DNA of 64,000 nt, from positions 248,001 through 312,000 of the forward strand of contig JANQSI010000009.1 in the NCBI GenBank assembly GCA_028284125.1. Direction: 5' to 3'. Shown one piece after another: positions 1 through 8,825 of this stretch. Within the stretch, counting starts at the first letter, position 1. Every line of letters starts with the position of its first letter. The DNA comes from Cyclobacteriaceae bacterium (GTDB taxonomy: Bacteria; Bacteroidota; Bacteroidia; Cytophagales; Cyclobacteriaceae). The notes beneath the pieces were generated by a model that saw nothing but the letters and a program-made list of their open reading frames with translations, was not told the DNA's origin and made no database searches. A program made the position numbers and the translations under genes.

Positions 1-3000
1 TCTCAGGTGTGGCTGGCTGATCACTTACACCCGCCAGATCTTTCAACATGATCCAGAAATCCCTTCGTTCTTCGCAGGATTCGACAATGGGTTTGGCTAC
101 TAATACACGACTTAAGTGCTGCTTCTGATCTACCGCCCAGATGAATGGGAATTTTCCCTCTCGATCATCTTTCGACATTTCCAGGAACTCATTTAAAAGG
201 ACCATATTGTCGTTCCATGTGTCTCTTGGTGCTTTACGAAAGTGTTTTCGGAACCTAGCCTCTGTGATTGCAAAATCTGCAAAAGTCATAGGAAGCTCCA
301 TTGTTTTCTGTACCCCATTTTCGAGGTATTTGAGTTCATAGCTTGGCCAGAGCTTATCCATGGAAGGATTACCACCTAAATCAAAGGCTTCTTTTGCTTT
401 GACGCTTTCGTCCGGATTGTATTTAAAGACCGGATAAGCACGAGATTCTACTGCCAGCTTCGCCTGGTGTACCCCAAGGTCATCTCCTACTCCGTGTTCC
501 GGTTGGCACGTGGTGTAAAGATTGAAAAGTGCCGGCCTTTTGGTCATCAAGCCGTCTATGAAACCTTCAATCATTTGGCTAGTGTTAGCCATGGTGGCTT
601 GGAGCACATAGGTATTACGATGCGCCATTGCTATCAAACCTATTTCCTTTCTCGGTTCAGCTTTTCCTTTCCAGACTTTCCCATACTGAGCCATATCTGA
701 AACCTGGCCGATGAAGCCTGAAGTACATGCCTGTCCACCGGTATTGGAATAAACCTGCGTATCCACGACGATTACTTTGATCGGTTTACCTGATGCCATC
801 ATTCTAGACAGGTTTTGGAAACCGATATCGTACATGGCACCATCACCTCCTAATGCAACCACAGGAGGACACAAATGCCACTCTTCATCGGAGAATTGAT
901 CCCAGTTGAAATACGTAAAGAAGTCATCATGCTCCTCGTGCCGATATTCTCCATTGAGTTCCAATTCTGCTTTGCGAACGGCCTTGAATCCATCTCCCAT
1001 TTTCGCCATGTGGCCTTCAAAAATCCCCATAGCCATGGATGTGGAATCCTGAAACAGATGATTGGCCCATGGGAATGGATATGGGTTATATGGATAAGTA
1101 CTGCCCCAAACCGAAGTACAGCCTGTAGCGTTCGTCATGCCCATCCGAGATCTTCCTTTCCCAGTTGTGCCATCGGTGTATTTCCATTTAAGCTGCTTGA
1201 GTTGAGCCAATAACTGAGTTACTTCTTCCAGCCAATCCTGATCAATCGGCTCCCCTCCTTTTTCTTCTTCGAGTTTGCTGGTGATTCCGGATATGGTCAA
1301 ATCCGAATCATGTGAATCTTTTAGAATCTTGGACAAAGCATCCGTATCACTAATGTTTACTGTCCCAATAAGCTTGGTTTGAATATGGGCTTCCAGTTTT
1401 TTGATAAGTTCATCCAGGTAAGCCACATGCTTTTTGATCCTGGGCTGCATCAACGCTTCTACAGTAGCAACAAATAGGTGTATAACCGTTTTTTCCGAAC
1501 AGCCCAAACATGCACCATCTCCGCTGACAAAATCCAGGTAGGCACTTTTATCGAGCAGGATGGTCTCCAAAGCTCCAATTTTTTCTTCCAGATCGTCGAT
1601 TCGATTGAACTTTTCGGGAGTGGTCGGAAGATCCATCCACAGGTCCCAATCTTTGCGAAGCTTGGCAATCGATCCCTCTGTTTGAATAACAGGTCTTAAT
1701 GCGTCATCATCGCAAACGGCAATGCACTCATTACACCCTTTGCAAGTGTTGGGGTTTATAGTGATACTGAAAAGCCCACCACTGTTGGGAGCTTTTTTCT
1801 CGTGCAGTTCATAGTAAGGACGCGTCAATGCAAACTGGAAATCTCCAAGCTCTTCCCTAAACCAGCCAAACTCCTCCGTCAGCTTTTCATTCTTGTCTTC
1901 TTTGACAAACTGGTCAATTGAATCATGGATCAATTGATTGACAGTAGCCCCGTTAGTCGCTTCCTGAAATTGTTGTCTAACTTTTCCTTCCAGTTTTCGA
2001 ACAGCTTTTGGCAACACTTCCAATTTACCATGTGACTTTTTCACTCGTTTGACAACCGTATTCAAAACATCTGATAACTCGCTAACAAGTCCTGGAATGG
2101 CTGTGTCGGGACAAATAGTGTAGCAATCCCCACAAGCAGTGCAATTGTTTGGGATCCACTCGGGATGTTCAAAGCGAATCCCAGTCATATCACGAAAGAC
2201 GGAGGTAGCCGCGGGCATCACGCTCAAGCCGATAAATGGGTCGGTGAGATTGTCATTGCCCATTCCTTTTGAATAAAAATTGCCCGTTTGTTCCCAAAAC
2301 CGGTGAATATCGCTAAGCTTGGATTTGCTTTGTGGAATGTCCTTCATCATGACCGGAATGGGGAGCTCTGACTTGCCGTTCGATTGGGCTTTATCCGAGA
2401 TCACTTTATTCGTAATTTCTTTGACTTCTGTAAACCCTCGCTTTACCACACGCATGTTATCGTCCACTACACGCTGACCCTTGCTTCCAAATTTGTGTTG
2501 TAGCTGATCTTCAATTGCTTTTAGCAAGTCTTTCTCAGACAGGCCTGCATTCTTCATGAGCGGTGAAGCAGCAAAAAATGCTCCTTGAAAAGCAATGCCT
2601 TGCATCCTCAATTGCAGTTCCGGATCGGTGGCTTCTTCTCGCGCAATTCTAAATCCATCGATGAAGAAAATATGTATATCGTTTTCGATGATAATTTTCT
2701 GATATTGTTTGGGGATATCTGCCCATACTTCCTCTGCATTTTTTTTGTCACTTTGAATGATGAAACATCCACCTTGCTTCAGTCCGGCCAATGCATTGGT
2801 GTGCTTAAATACATTAGGGTCTGGCGAAAGAACTACATCAACGAAGAAGTATTCACAGTTTATTCTAATGGGTTCAGGTGCCGCAGACAAGTAATAAGTC
2901 GTCGGTTGCCCTTTCTTTTCAGATCCATACTTTGGATTGGCTTTAATATCATAGCCTAACAGATCGAACAGTGTCATGGCCAAGTTCTTTCCCGTCGTGA

Positions 3001-4495
3001 TCATTCCCCAACCTCCGACCGAGTGAAATCTCACAGTTGTCGCCCCCTTTGGCATCAAGTTCGGGTTTTCTGAGCCATGTACTGCCAGCTCTTTTACATG
3101 GGGATATGCTTCTTCTATACTTTCCTGGTGCGCGCGTTGTTTTGGTGTGAAAGGATTTTCACGAATGAAATCAATGGAGAGATAAAATAGTTTTTTGCGT
3201 TTTCCATCGGGAAGCATGTTTTCAACAGCTCCAATAATTCCTTCTGCCTGCAAGTCCCGACTTCCCATTCCAAATGAACCAGAGTAAATGGGTGGGGCAT
3301 CTTTTGGTTGATAGCTGATCAAATCTTGATATGGCGGATTCTTTTTGTCGAGTCCATTTTCCATGCATTTTGAAATAACAGCCCGAAGTTCTCTTGCAAT
3401 GGGTAGATCTTCTGCCAATGGCTGATCCAGCCGTTCCAATACAACTACACCTTTCTTGCCTTTCAAAATCCTAGCCAACAGGTCTGCAGGGAAAGGCCGG
3501 AACATCACTAAATCAACAACTCCTACCTTTATCTTTCGTGTTTTCCTCAGGTAGTCAACTACCACTTCTGCACTCGGAATGACACTTCCTTGTCCGAGGA
3601 TCAGGTAATCTGCATCATCTGCTTTGTAGGTCATTACACGTTGATAATTGCGACCGGTCAGCTTGCCATATTCCTCAAAAACCTGATCCGTAATCTCTTT
3701 AATGTGGTCAAAAAAGAAAGGCCGCTGAGCGGCTACACTTTGCATGTAGGAGTCCTGGTTCTGGACTATACCTGCCATCACTGGATTATCAACGTCCCAT
3801 AACTCAGGAATTCTTCTTCTTTTATCTCCGTAAATTAATTTTTGTGCTGGTGTAGGTGTTTCGATGATATCATCTGGTCTACCAAGAAATTCCTTGATCA
3901 GCGCTCGTTCAGGGACCCTTAGGCTTTCTATTAAGTGAGTGGTCAAAAAGCCATCCTGGGCAATTACGCCGGGAGTTAATGCCAATTCTGCAATTCGGTG
4001 CGCAATAATATTAAGGTCCGCAACATGCTGTGCATTTTTGGCGAATAGTTGGAAGAAACCGGTATCATCAATTGCATGGTAATCATCATGACCAGCGTGC
4101 ACATTGAGCGTTGACTTGGTCATGGCTCTTGCTCCAATGTTGAGCACGTAAGTCAGTCGCTTGCCTACTGCCGCATAGAGTGACTCATGCATATAAGCGA
4201 TCCCCTGACCTGATGAAAAATTGGCGGATCTTAGTCCGGTCATGGAAAGACCAGCGGTGACACCGGCTGCCGCATGTTCTCCTTCAGGTTCTATAAAAAT
4301 CAAAGGCCGATCTGAAATGTTCAAATGGCCTTTTGCAGCTTCTTCTGCCCAGAACTCTCCCATCTGGGTTGACGGAGTAATGGGATAGGCGCCTGCAGCG
4401 TCGGATGATTCACGCTCACACATGATAGCTGCAGTATTGCCATCCATGGCAGCTCTAGTTCCCGGATACTTTGGTGTAGGTTTTTTCTTGCTCAT
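1..4495 (-). CDS. Giant 2-oxoacid (pyruvate):ferredoxin/flavodoxin oxidoreductase, 3' end off window
   Basis: Decarboxylates a 2-oxoacid (pyruvate by family resemblance) to acyl-CoA and passes electrons to ferredoxin or flavodoxin in the cytoplasm. The minus frame is open from the ATG at 4493-4495 to the left edge, giving 1498 residues without the C-terminus; NifJ-type enzymes have about 1170-1200. Domains follow PFOR order: the N-terminal pyrimidine-binding and transketolase C-like domains, the gamma domain, the 2[4Fe-4S] ferredoxin domain, then the TPP domain. Ferredoxin Cys are 785/788/791/795 and 918/921/924/928. Proximal-cluster Cys are 996, 999, 1126 (in NATGCTSVWG) and 1330. The TPP motif is GDGAMYDIG (about 1217-1225), followed by SNTGGQ. 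The two ferredoxin Cys sets lie 123 residues apart and C999-C1126 are 127 apart, so two insertions sit beside clusters. I checked the frame at both ends and at three internal sites. It is preceded by a small gene 3 bases away. The exact oxoacid is not provable from sequence. Confidence 0.93.
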   Translation of the reverse strand, partial: MSKKKPTPKYPGTRAAMDGNTAAIMCERESSDAAGAYPITPSTQMGEFWAEEAAKGHLNISDRPLIFIEPEGEHAAAGVTAGLSMTGLRSANFSSGQGIAYMHESLYAAVGKRLTYVLNIGARAMTKSTLNVHAGHDDYHAIDDTGFFQLFAKNAQHVADLNIIAHRIAELALTPGVIAQDGFLTTHLIESLRVPERALIKEFLGRPDDIIETPTPAQKLIYGDKRRRIPELWDVDNPVMAGIVQNQDSYMQSVAAQRPFFFDHIKEITDQVFEEYGKLTGRNYQRVMTYKADDADYLILGQGSVIPSAEVVVDYLRKTRKIKVGVVDLVMFRPFPADLLARILKGKKGVVVLERLDQPLAEDLPIARELRAVISKCMENGLDKKNPPYQDLISYQPKDAPPIYSGSFGMGSRDLQAEGIIGAVENMLPDGKRKKLFYLSIDFIRENPFTPKQRAHQESIEEAYPHVKELAVHGSENPNLMPKGATTVRFHSVGGWGMITTGKNLAMTLFDLLGYDIKANPKYGSEKKGQPTTYYLSAAPEPIRINCEYFFVDVVLSPDPNVFKHTNALAGLKQGGCFIIQSDKKNAEEVWADIPKQYQKIIIENDIHIFFIDGFRIAREEATDPELQLRMQGIAFQGAFFAASPLMKNAGLSEKDLLKAIEDQLQHKFGSKGQRVVDDNMRVVKRGFTEVKEITNKVISDKAQSNGKSELPIPVMMKDIPQSKSKLSDIHRFWEQTGNFYSKGMGNDNLTDPFIGLSVMPAATSVFRDMTGIRFEHPEWIPNNCTACGDCYTICPDTAIPGLVSELSDVLNTVVKRVKKSHGKLEVLPKAVRKLEGKVRQQFQEATNGATVNQLIHDSIDQFVKEDKNEKLTEEFGWFREELGDFQFALTRPYYELHEKKAPNSGGLFSITINPNTCKGCNECIAVCDDDALRPVIQTEGSIAKLRKDWDLWMDLPTTPEKFNRIDDLEEKIGALETILLDKSAYLDFVSGDGACLGCSEKTVIHLFVATVEALMQPRIKKHVAYLDELIKKLEAHIQTKLIGTVNISDTDALSKILKDSHDSDLTISGITSKLEEEKGGEPIDQDWLEEVTQLLAQLKQLKWKYTDGTTGKGRSRMGMTNATGCTSVWGSTYPYNPYPFPWANHLFQDSTSMAMGIFEGHMAKMGDGFKAVRKAELELNGEYRHEEHDDFFTYFNWDQFSDEEWHLCPPVVALGGDGAMYDIGFQNLSRMMASGKPIKVIVVDTQVYSNTGGQACTSGFIGQVSDMAQYGKVWKGKAEPRKEIGLIAMAHRNTYVLQATMANTSQMIEGFIDGLMTKRPALFNLYTTCQPEHGVGDDLGVHQAKLAVESRAYPVFKYNPDESVKAKEAFDLGGNPSMDKLWPSYELKYLENGVQKTMELPMTFADFAITEARFRKHFRKAPRDTWNDNMVLLNEFLEMSKDDREGKFPFIWAVDQKQHLSRVLVAKPIVESCEERRDFWIMLKDLAGVSDQPATPE

Positions 4496-4498
4496 AAG

Positions 4499-4870
4499 TT
4501 AGGAGGCTTTGCTATGACCACTTACCATATCCCTGGTTTTGACAGCCATTGCTACGAAATCATTAGCGGTATCGAGGTTCATCCATACATCTTCTGTTTG
4601 GGTCGGATGATAAAACGGTGCCAGATGTAACTCCTCAAAAATTGGATCAACTTCGCGACAGTGAGTCAGTAATTCCTGGACAGTTACATCTTCAGGAATA
4701 TCTCTTCCATTACGCATCAGAAATACACTCAGATAATTAATGATGGCATTGTATGCGCTCTTACAAACACTGTAGGGAACGACATCCTCTTCTGGTTTGC
4801 TCAATCCAATTTGTGCATTGCTTAATTGATTTGTAGCCTGTTCAGTGGCAGCTCTAATTTTTTGATCCAT
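4499..4870 (-). CDS. Small all-helical protein coupled to the oxoacid oxidoreductase (HEPN-like?)
   Basis: 123 residues with no signal peptide or membrane segment, predicted soluble and mostly helical. The middle part (about residues 34-85, with SVCKSAYNAIINYL and later EVDPIFEEL) resembles the helical core of HEPN-type domains, but I see no convincing catalytic RxxxxH motif, so this is only a fold suggestion. The stop codon lies 3 bases before the ATG of the giant oxidoreductase on the same strand, so the two are almost certainly co-transcribed and translationally coupled. It could be an assembly, stability or regulatory partner of the enzyme. The ATG at 4868-4870 gives the first sensible start; the 214-base gap upstream is shared with a divergent gene and should hold the promoter. 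Confidence 0.75.
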   Translation of the reverse strand: MDQKIRAATEQATNQLSNAQIGLSKPEEDVVPYSVCKSAYNAIINYLSVFLMRNGRDIPEDVTVQELLTHCREVDPIFEELHLAPFYHPTQTEDVWMNLDTANDFVAMAVKTRDMVSGHSKAS

Positions 4871-5084
4871 GGACGATTAAATTTTACCGACCTAACGAAG
4901 CTATTCTGACGGTCAGGCAACTAGTATGAGAATCATCAATTAGCAGTATGATTTATGTTTTTTGAAAAGGAACATGTGATTAGATGAAGTATTTTCGAAC
5001 AGTTCACAATTAGTACCGTGCCGTTCAACTCATATCTTTCCAGGAAAGCCCTAACGTGCAAAGCTTGTTGTATAATTTTAGAAC

Positions 5085-6398
5085 ATGAATGATTTACAAC
5101 ACAACCAATCTGATTGGCCAAAATATCAATTAGTTCTTTTCCGATTTTTTGTCATCTATTTTATCCTATCTACTGCTATCTGGTCCTGGTTTAGCTCATT
5201 CGCATGGTTTTCTTTTCTCGGAACATTCAGCACATGGTTTGAACAAGGATATACAAACCTGTTTAATGACTATATATATCAAATCAAAGATGAGTTGGTA
5301 CCCACCAGAGGAAGTGGTGACACCTCCATGGGCTGGGCAACGTTCTACGCTCAACTATTCATTGCTTTAGTAGGTGGTGTGTTTTGGTCCGTTCTGGATC
5401 GAAAAAGAAAATCATACGTATTAGGAAGTCTGGCTATTCGTAATGTGGTTAGATACTACATCATATTTTTTGCCTTCATCTATGGGATTATCAAAATCTT
5501 TGGTTTGCAAATGCCAACTCCTTCTAATAGTTACTATGCAACGGATCTGGGACATTTTAGCGCGATGCGGTTCTCCTGGAATTTTGTTGGATATTCCGAT
5601 ACCTATCAGTTCTTCAGCGGATTAAGTGAAGTGCTCGTTGGCACGCTGTTGCTATACAGGCGAACAGTTATTCTAGGTGCCTTATTTGGAATTGGTGTTT
5701 TCTCCTATGTGTTTTTGCTTAACATGACCTTTGATATTCCAGTAAAGATCTTCTCCTTTCAATTGCTGTTTGCTTGTATGTTCATAAGCGTGAATAACAT
5801 AAAACGCGTTGCTAATTTTTTCCTTTTGAACAAGTCTATCACTCCGGATACTTCCTGGGATGTTCCAATGTTCAAACATTGGTTTAAGCCCGCTAGACTG
5901 GTATTAAAAGTCATTTTTATTGGGTGTTTTGTTCTGTATCCATTTTACAATTATTACAATTCTGCGGTGTCCAGAAGCAACACTTCAACCCCACCTCCTT
6001 TTGAAAGTGGTTATTACTCAGTAGTTAATTTTATTCTGAACGGTGATACTATTCCATCGAACGGTGACTCTAATGTACACTGGAAAGACCTGGCTATTGA
6101 TAATGGTCCAAGAGGAAGTATTGGGATAGTGGATTCCACGTTTCGTGTACGTTATGGAAGGTCGTACTTCTTTAATTATTCGCTGGACAGTGCAACTGAT
6201 CAATTAAGGATTAAGCGGTTCGGAAATGATTCCGTTTCAATCTTCAATGGCTCATACGAACCTCTAGCTAATCGAGGGTTACGATTGGATGGGATTTACA
6301 AAAACCAAGACACCTTGCAAGTAGATTTACTTTGGGATGACCGTGACTATCAATTGGCTCGGAAAGAGTTTAACTGGCTGCTTGAGAGTGTGCCATAA
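5085..6398 (+). CDS. DoxX-like multi-pass inner membrane protein
   Basis: 437 residues. The first ~290 contain many hydrophobic segments (for example near residues 17-45, 88-105, 125-145, 180-240 and 265-285) rich in Phe, Tyr and Trp; the last ~145 (after the Pro-rich STPPPFESGYY) are polar and look like a globular extra-membrane domain of beta character. The arrangement fits DoxX/DoxD-like or vitamin K-dependent gamma-carboxylase-like membrane proteins of Bacteroidota, but no catalytic motif settles it. It stands alone: divergent from the oxidoreductase pair on its left and convergent with the OsmC gene on its right, 13 bases apart. ATG at 5085 is the chosen start because the first membrane helix begins soon after a short polar head. 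Confidence 0.8.
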   Translation: MNDLQHNQSDWPKYQLVLFRFFVIYFILSTAIWSWFSSFAWFSFLGTFSTWFEQGYTNLFNDYIYQIKDELVPTRGSGDTSMGWATFYAQLFIALVGGVFWSVLDRKRKSYVLGSLAIRNVVRYYIIFFAFIYGIIKIFGLQMPTPSNSYYATDLGHFSAMRFSWNFVGYSDTYQFFSGLSEVLVGTLLLYRRTVILGALFGIGVFSYVFLLNMTFDIPVKIFSFQLLFACMFISVNNIKRVANFFLLNKSITPDTSWDVPMFKHWFKPARLVLKVIFIGCFVLYPFYNYYNSAVSRSNTSTPPPFESGYYSVVNFILNGDTIPSNGDSNVHWKDLAIDNGPRGSIGIVDSTFRVRYGRSYFFNYSLDSATDQLRIKRFGNDSVSIFNGSYEPLANRGLRLDGIYKNQDTLQVDLLWDDRDYQLARKEFNWLLESVP

Positions 6399-6411
6399 GC
6401 TACTCAAGCTA

Positions 6412-7017
6412 TCATTCATTTTTTTCTGATGAACGATTGATGGCTTCTTTTCCATTGTAAACCAGCCGTGTCGACCAGGGAATTGGGTTACGAAGAGCGA
6501 AATGAGCCATGCAGCCATTTTCTGCTTCATTTAGCAGGTCTTTTATGTTTTCTTCTGGCTCAGGGCTTTCAATGATCACGTGTGTCTCGACTACATCACA
6601 ACCTCCGTTCGTCATGTATCCGTGCTCGCGCATGTGACCAAGATTTGTTCTGAACACGATGCGTTGTTCCAATTTCAGACTGTCTACTTGAATCTTTCGT
6701 GCCGTAAGAATATCTGTTAGATGAGTCATCAGACAAAAACCAATTCCTGCTGAGAAAAATGCTAGCGGCGGTGGTGCTGTATCTTCTCCTACAGGTGGTT
6801 GCTCATCACAGTACAGTTTTACCGGGCTAAATCCCGGAATGTTAACAGAAACAACACCTGTTTTGCTTTGCATTTTTCCGGCCTCAGCACTCAGGTTCAC
6901 TTCAAAACGATAGGGTTCTGGGTGACGGGCCTTGGCGAATTTGGTAGATTCATATTGAGTTTTAGCCGGTTGCTCAGAGCTGAGCTCTCCTACATGATAA
7001 AACTTTTCTTCTGACAT
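6412..7017 (-). CDS. OsmC/Ohr-family peroxide-detoxifying protein
   Basis: 201-residue cytoplasmic protein of the OsmC superfamily, which reduces organic hydroperoxides with a pair of Cys. The family's two redox Cys are visible: C95 in SAGIGFCLMTH at the start of the central helix and C169 in EAENGCMAHFAL on the second helix. Preceding PPP and GED segments match the loop that normally supplies the catalytic Arg/Glu environment. It is longer than Ohr (about 140 residues) through an N-terminal extension of ~30 residues. It sits alone between the DoxX-like gene (convergent) and the phosphatase gene (same strand, 60 bases upstream). The substrate, and whether it acts with a lipoyl reductant, cannot be told from the sequence. 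Confidence 0.85.
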   Translation of the reverse strand: MSEEKFYHVGELSSEQPAKTQYESTKFAKARHPEPYRFEVNLSAEAGKMQSKTGVVSVNIPGFSPVKLYCDEQPPVGEDTAPPPLAFFSAGIGFCLMTHLTDILTARKIQVDSLKLEQRIVFRTNLGHMREHGYMTNGGCDVVETHVIIESPEPEENIKDLLNEAENGCMAHFALRNPIPWSTRLVYNGKEAINRSSEKNE

Positions 7018-7077
7018 GTTCTATTTGGTTTATGCGAACTGATTACTGTTACAGCTTTAAGGACCTTGATTATTAGC

Positions 7078-8673
7078 TTATTCCTTAACCTCTTTTAGTA
7101 TTTCTCCTGAAACAGAAACGGATAGAGTTAGGTTCTTCTCACCTTCTCGAAGTTGAACAGAATAACCTTTGAGTTCCTCATTATCTACCATAGTAACTCT
7201 ACGGATTTCGTAACCTCGATACTTTTTCTCCAGATCCGACTTAATATCAAGTGGCAATTGATCCAGATAAGAAATAGTGTTGTTGTGCCTTCTCGCTTCA
7301 ACAGCGTAACCTCTTTTTTCTATGAATTTGTTAGGCTTACCATCAGACTGTTTAATTAAATCAAATGCGTCGTAAAGATCTCCTGTTGCAGTAAAGGATT
7401 GGTAAGAAAGTTTATCGCCATCTACTTCGATGAGCTGAACCAATTGGGTGTTTTCAGCTCCACGGTCACGTTCTGCATTCCAACCTTCCCATGCATTTGG
7501 ACGCAACGAGTACATTTTACCGCCACTCACGGAAACCACGTAAACAGTGCCTGTATAATCTCTTGTGTTTAAGCCATCCAAAACATTTTCTTCCCCTTCT
7601 GCTAAAAATGGTTCGACCCTACCACGTGCGTAGCTATGATCATGTCCCTGAAGTGATAAGTCAACTTTGTATTTATCAAACAAAGGCCTCCATAGGCTTC
7701 TTAATTTCTCATTACTTCTACCCGCAGAGGCAGAAAACAACGGGTGATGGTAAGTCACAACCGTCCATTTATTGGGATTGTCGGCCAGCACTTTTTCCAG
7801 CCACTCTGTCTGCTCTTCAAGCTTTCTTAAGCTATTCAAAGCAATGATGCGCATACCTTGATGATCGATGTAATAATTTGTTTCTTCTAAGCCTTCAACG
7901 CCATTTTCCGGAAGGGTAAATTGCGGTCCCCACTGAACGGATAACTGTCTTTCTTTATCTCCTACAGAAACCGGACCATATTCATGATTGCCAGGCACTA
8001 AAATCGATGGCAGCATCCTATGGATCCATCCGCCTGCCGTGTACCATTCATGCCATTGACGTTCGCTGTGCGCATGATTTATCATATCTCCAGCATGGAT
8101 AATGAAGTTGGCATCAGGTCCCTTCCTATAGCCTTCTCTTATTAACCTTGACCACAATTCTAGGATATAATTTTGGGCATCTCCTACATATAAAAACGAA
8201 AACGGTGCTTCCTTATCTGAGGCCGTTTTGAATTGAATCCATTCACTCCATACTTTTCCATCTCCAACTCTATAGGCGTATAAAGTCTCTGGCTGCAGGT
8301 CGTTAAATGTTACCGAATGGTAATTGGAAATAATATTTGCGTCTTTCACGTTCGAAGCTTCCAATGTCTCAGTCTTCGCTTCTAAAGTCGTTGCGTTTCT
8401 CCAAAATTTCGGCGCGGCAGTGGCTATAGCTATTTCTGCAAATCCAACCTTTATTTCTGAAGATGTTCTCCAGGTAACGCTAGCAGTTGTAGCAGGATCT
8501 TGTCCGTAGTTGAGGATGATATGATCAGGATGCTCTCCTGGTTTACTCCAATCTTTTGCAAACTGAGGTACTTTGTATGCGCGGTGTTGAGCTGACAGGT
8601 TTGAAATGAAGCCAATACTCAGACATGCTACGAGTAAGATTCTAATGTTTTTAATGTGAGTTATGTAGTCCAT
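7078..8673 (-). CDS. Secreted purple acid phosphatase-like metallophosphoesterase
   Basis: 531 residues with an N-terminal signal peptide (hydrophobic 11-28, ending LSAQ). Residues ~48-150 form the fibronectin-like N-terminal domain of purple acid phosphatases (HIILNYGQDPATTASVTWRT). The catalytic metallophosphoesterase domain follows with all dinuclear-metal motifs: GDAQ (164-167), GDM (195-197), GNHE (228-231), HH (309-310) and GHDH (343-346). The last ~100 residues are a separate C-terminal domain typical of Bacteroidota members. It should hydrolyse phosphate esters in the periplasm or outside the cell. It is probably a single-gene unit: 60 bases before the OsmC gene and 152 bases after the permease gene on the same strand, with a large inverted repeat in the latter gap. 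Confidence 0.92.
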   Translation of the reverse strand: MDYITHIKNIRILLVACLSIGFISNLSAQHRAYKVPQFAKDWSKPGEHPDHIILNYGQDPATTASVTWRTSSEIKVGFAEIAIATAAPKFWRNATTLEAKTETLEASNVKDANIISNYHSVTFNDLQPETLYAYRVGDGKVWSEWIQFKTASDKEAPFSFLYVGDAQNYILELWSRLIREGYRKGPDANFIIHAGDMINHAHSERQWHEWYTAGGWIHRMLPSILVPGNHEYGPVSVGDKERQLSVQWGPQFTLPENGVEGLEETNYYIDHQGMRIIALNSLRKLEEQTEWLEKVLADNPNKWTVVTYHHPLFSASAGRSNEKLRSLWRPLFDKYKVDLSLQGHDHSYARGRVEPFLAEGEENVLDGLNTRDYTGTVYVVSVSGGKMYSLRPNAWEGWNAERDRGAENTQLVQLIEVDGDKLSYQSFTATGDLYDAFDLIKQSDGKPNKFIEKRGYAVEARRHNNTISYLDQLPLDIKSDLEKKYRGYEIRRVTMVDNEELKGYSVQLREGEKNLTLSVSVSGEILKEVKE

Positions 8674-8754
8674 TATGCTAATATAGAAACAGTTCTGCCG
8701 AAACTAGTTTACGATAATATTAATAGTCACAAAAAATCAGGACTGGCGATAAAC

Positions 8755-8816
8755 TTTTCAATAAAGAGAACTTGTGTAGCCTTTGGCTTAGGTGCATAAG
8801 CTGAACTTATTGAAAA
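8755..8816. repeat. Long-spaced inverted repeat with nested hairpin downstream of the permease gene
   Basis: A perfect 10-base inverted repeat, ttttcaataa (8755-8764) and ttattgaaaa (8807-8816), encloses 42 bases that contain a second perfect hairpin, gctta/taagc (8786-8790 and 8797-8801, six-base loop). It begins 10 bases after the permease stop codon (8826, minus strand) and lies about 80 bases upstream of the phosphatase start, so it can be read as a 3' end structure of the permease mRNA. There is no long T run, so I do not call it an intrinsic terminator. Confidence 0.4.
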
Positions 8817-8825
8817 TACGAGACC

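Noticed and set aside
7491-7847. 118-codon plus-strand frame
   Set aside because: Antisense to the purple acid phosphatase active-site region; rich in His, Arg and Ser as expected of a shadow.
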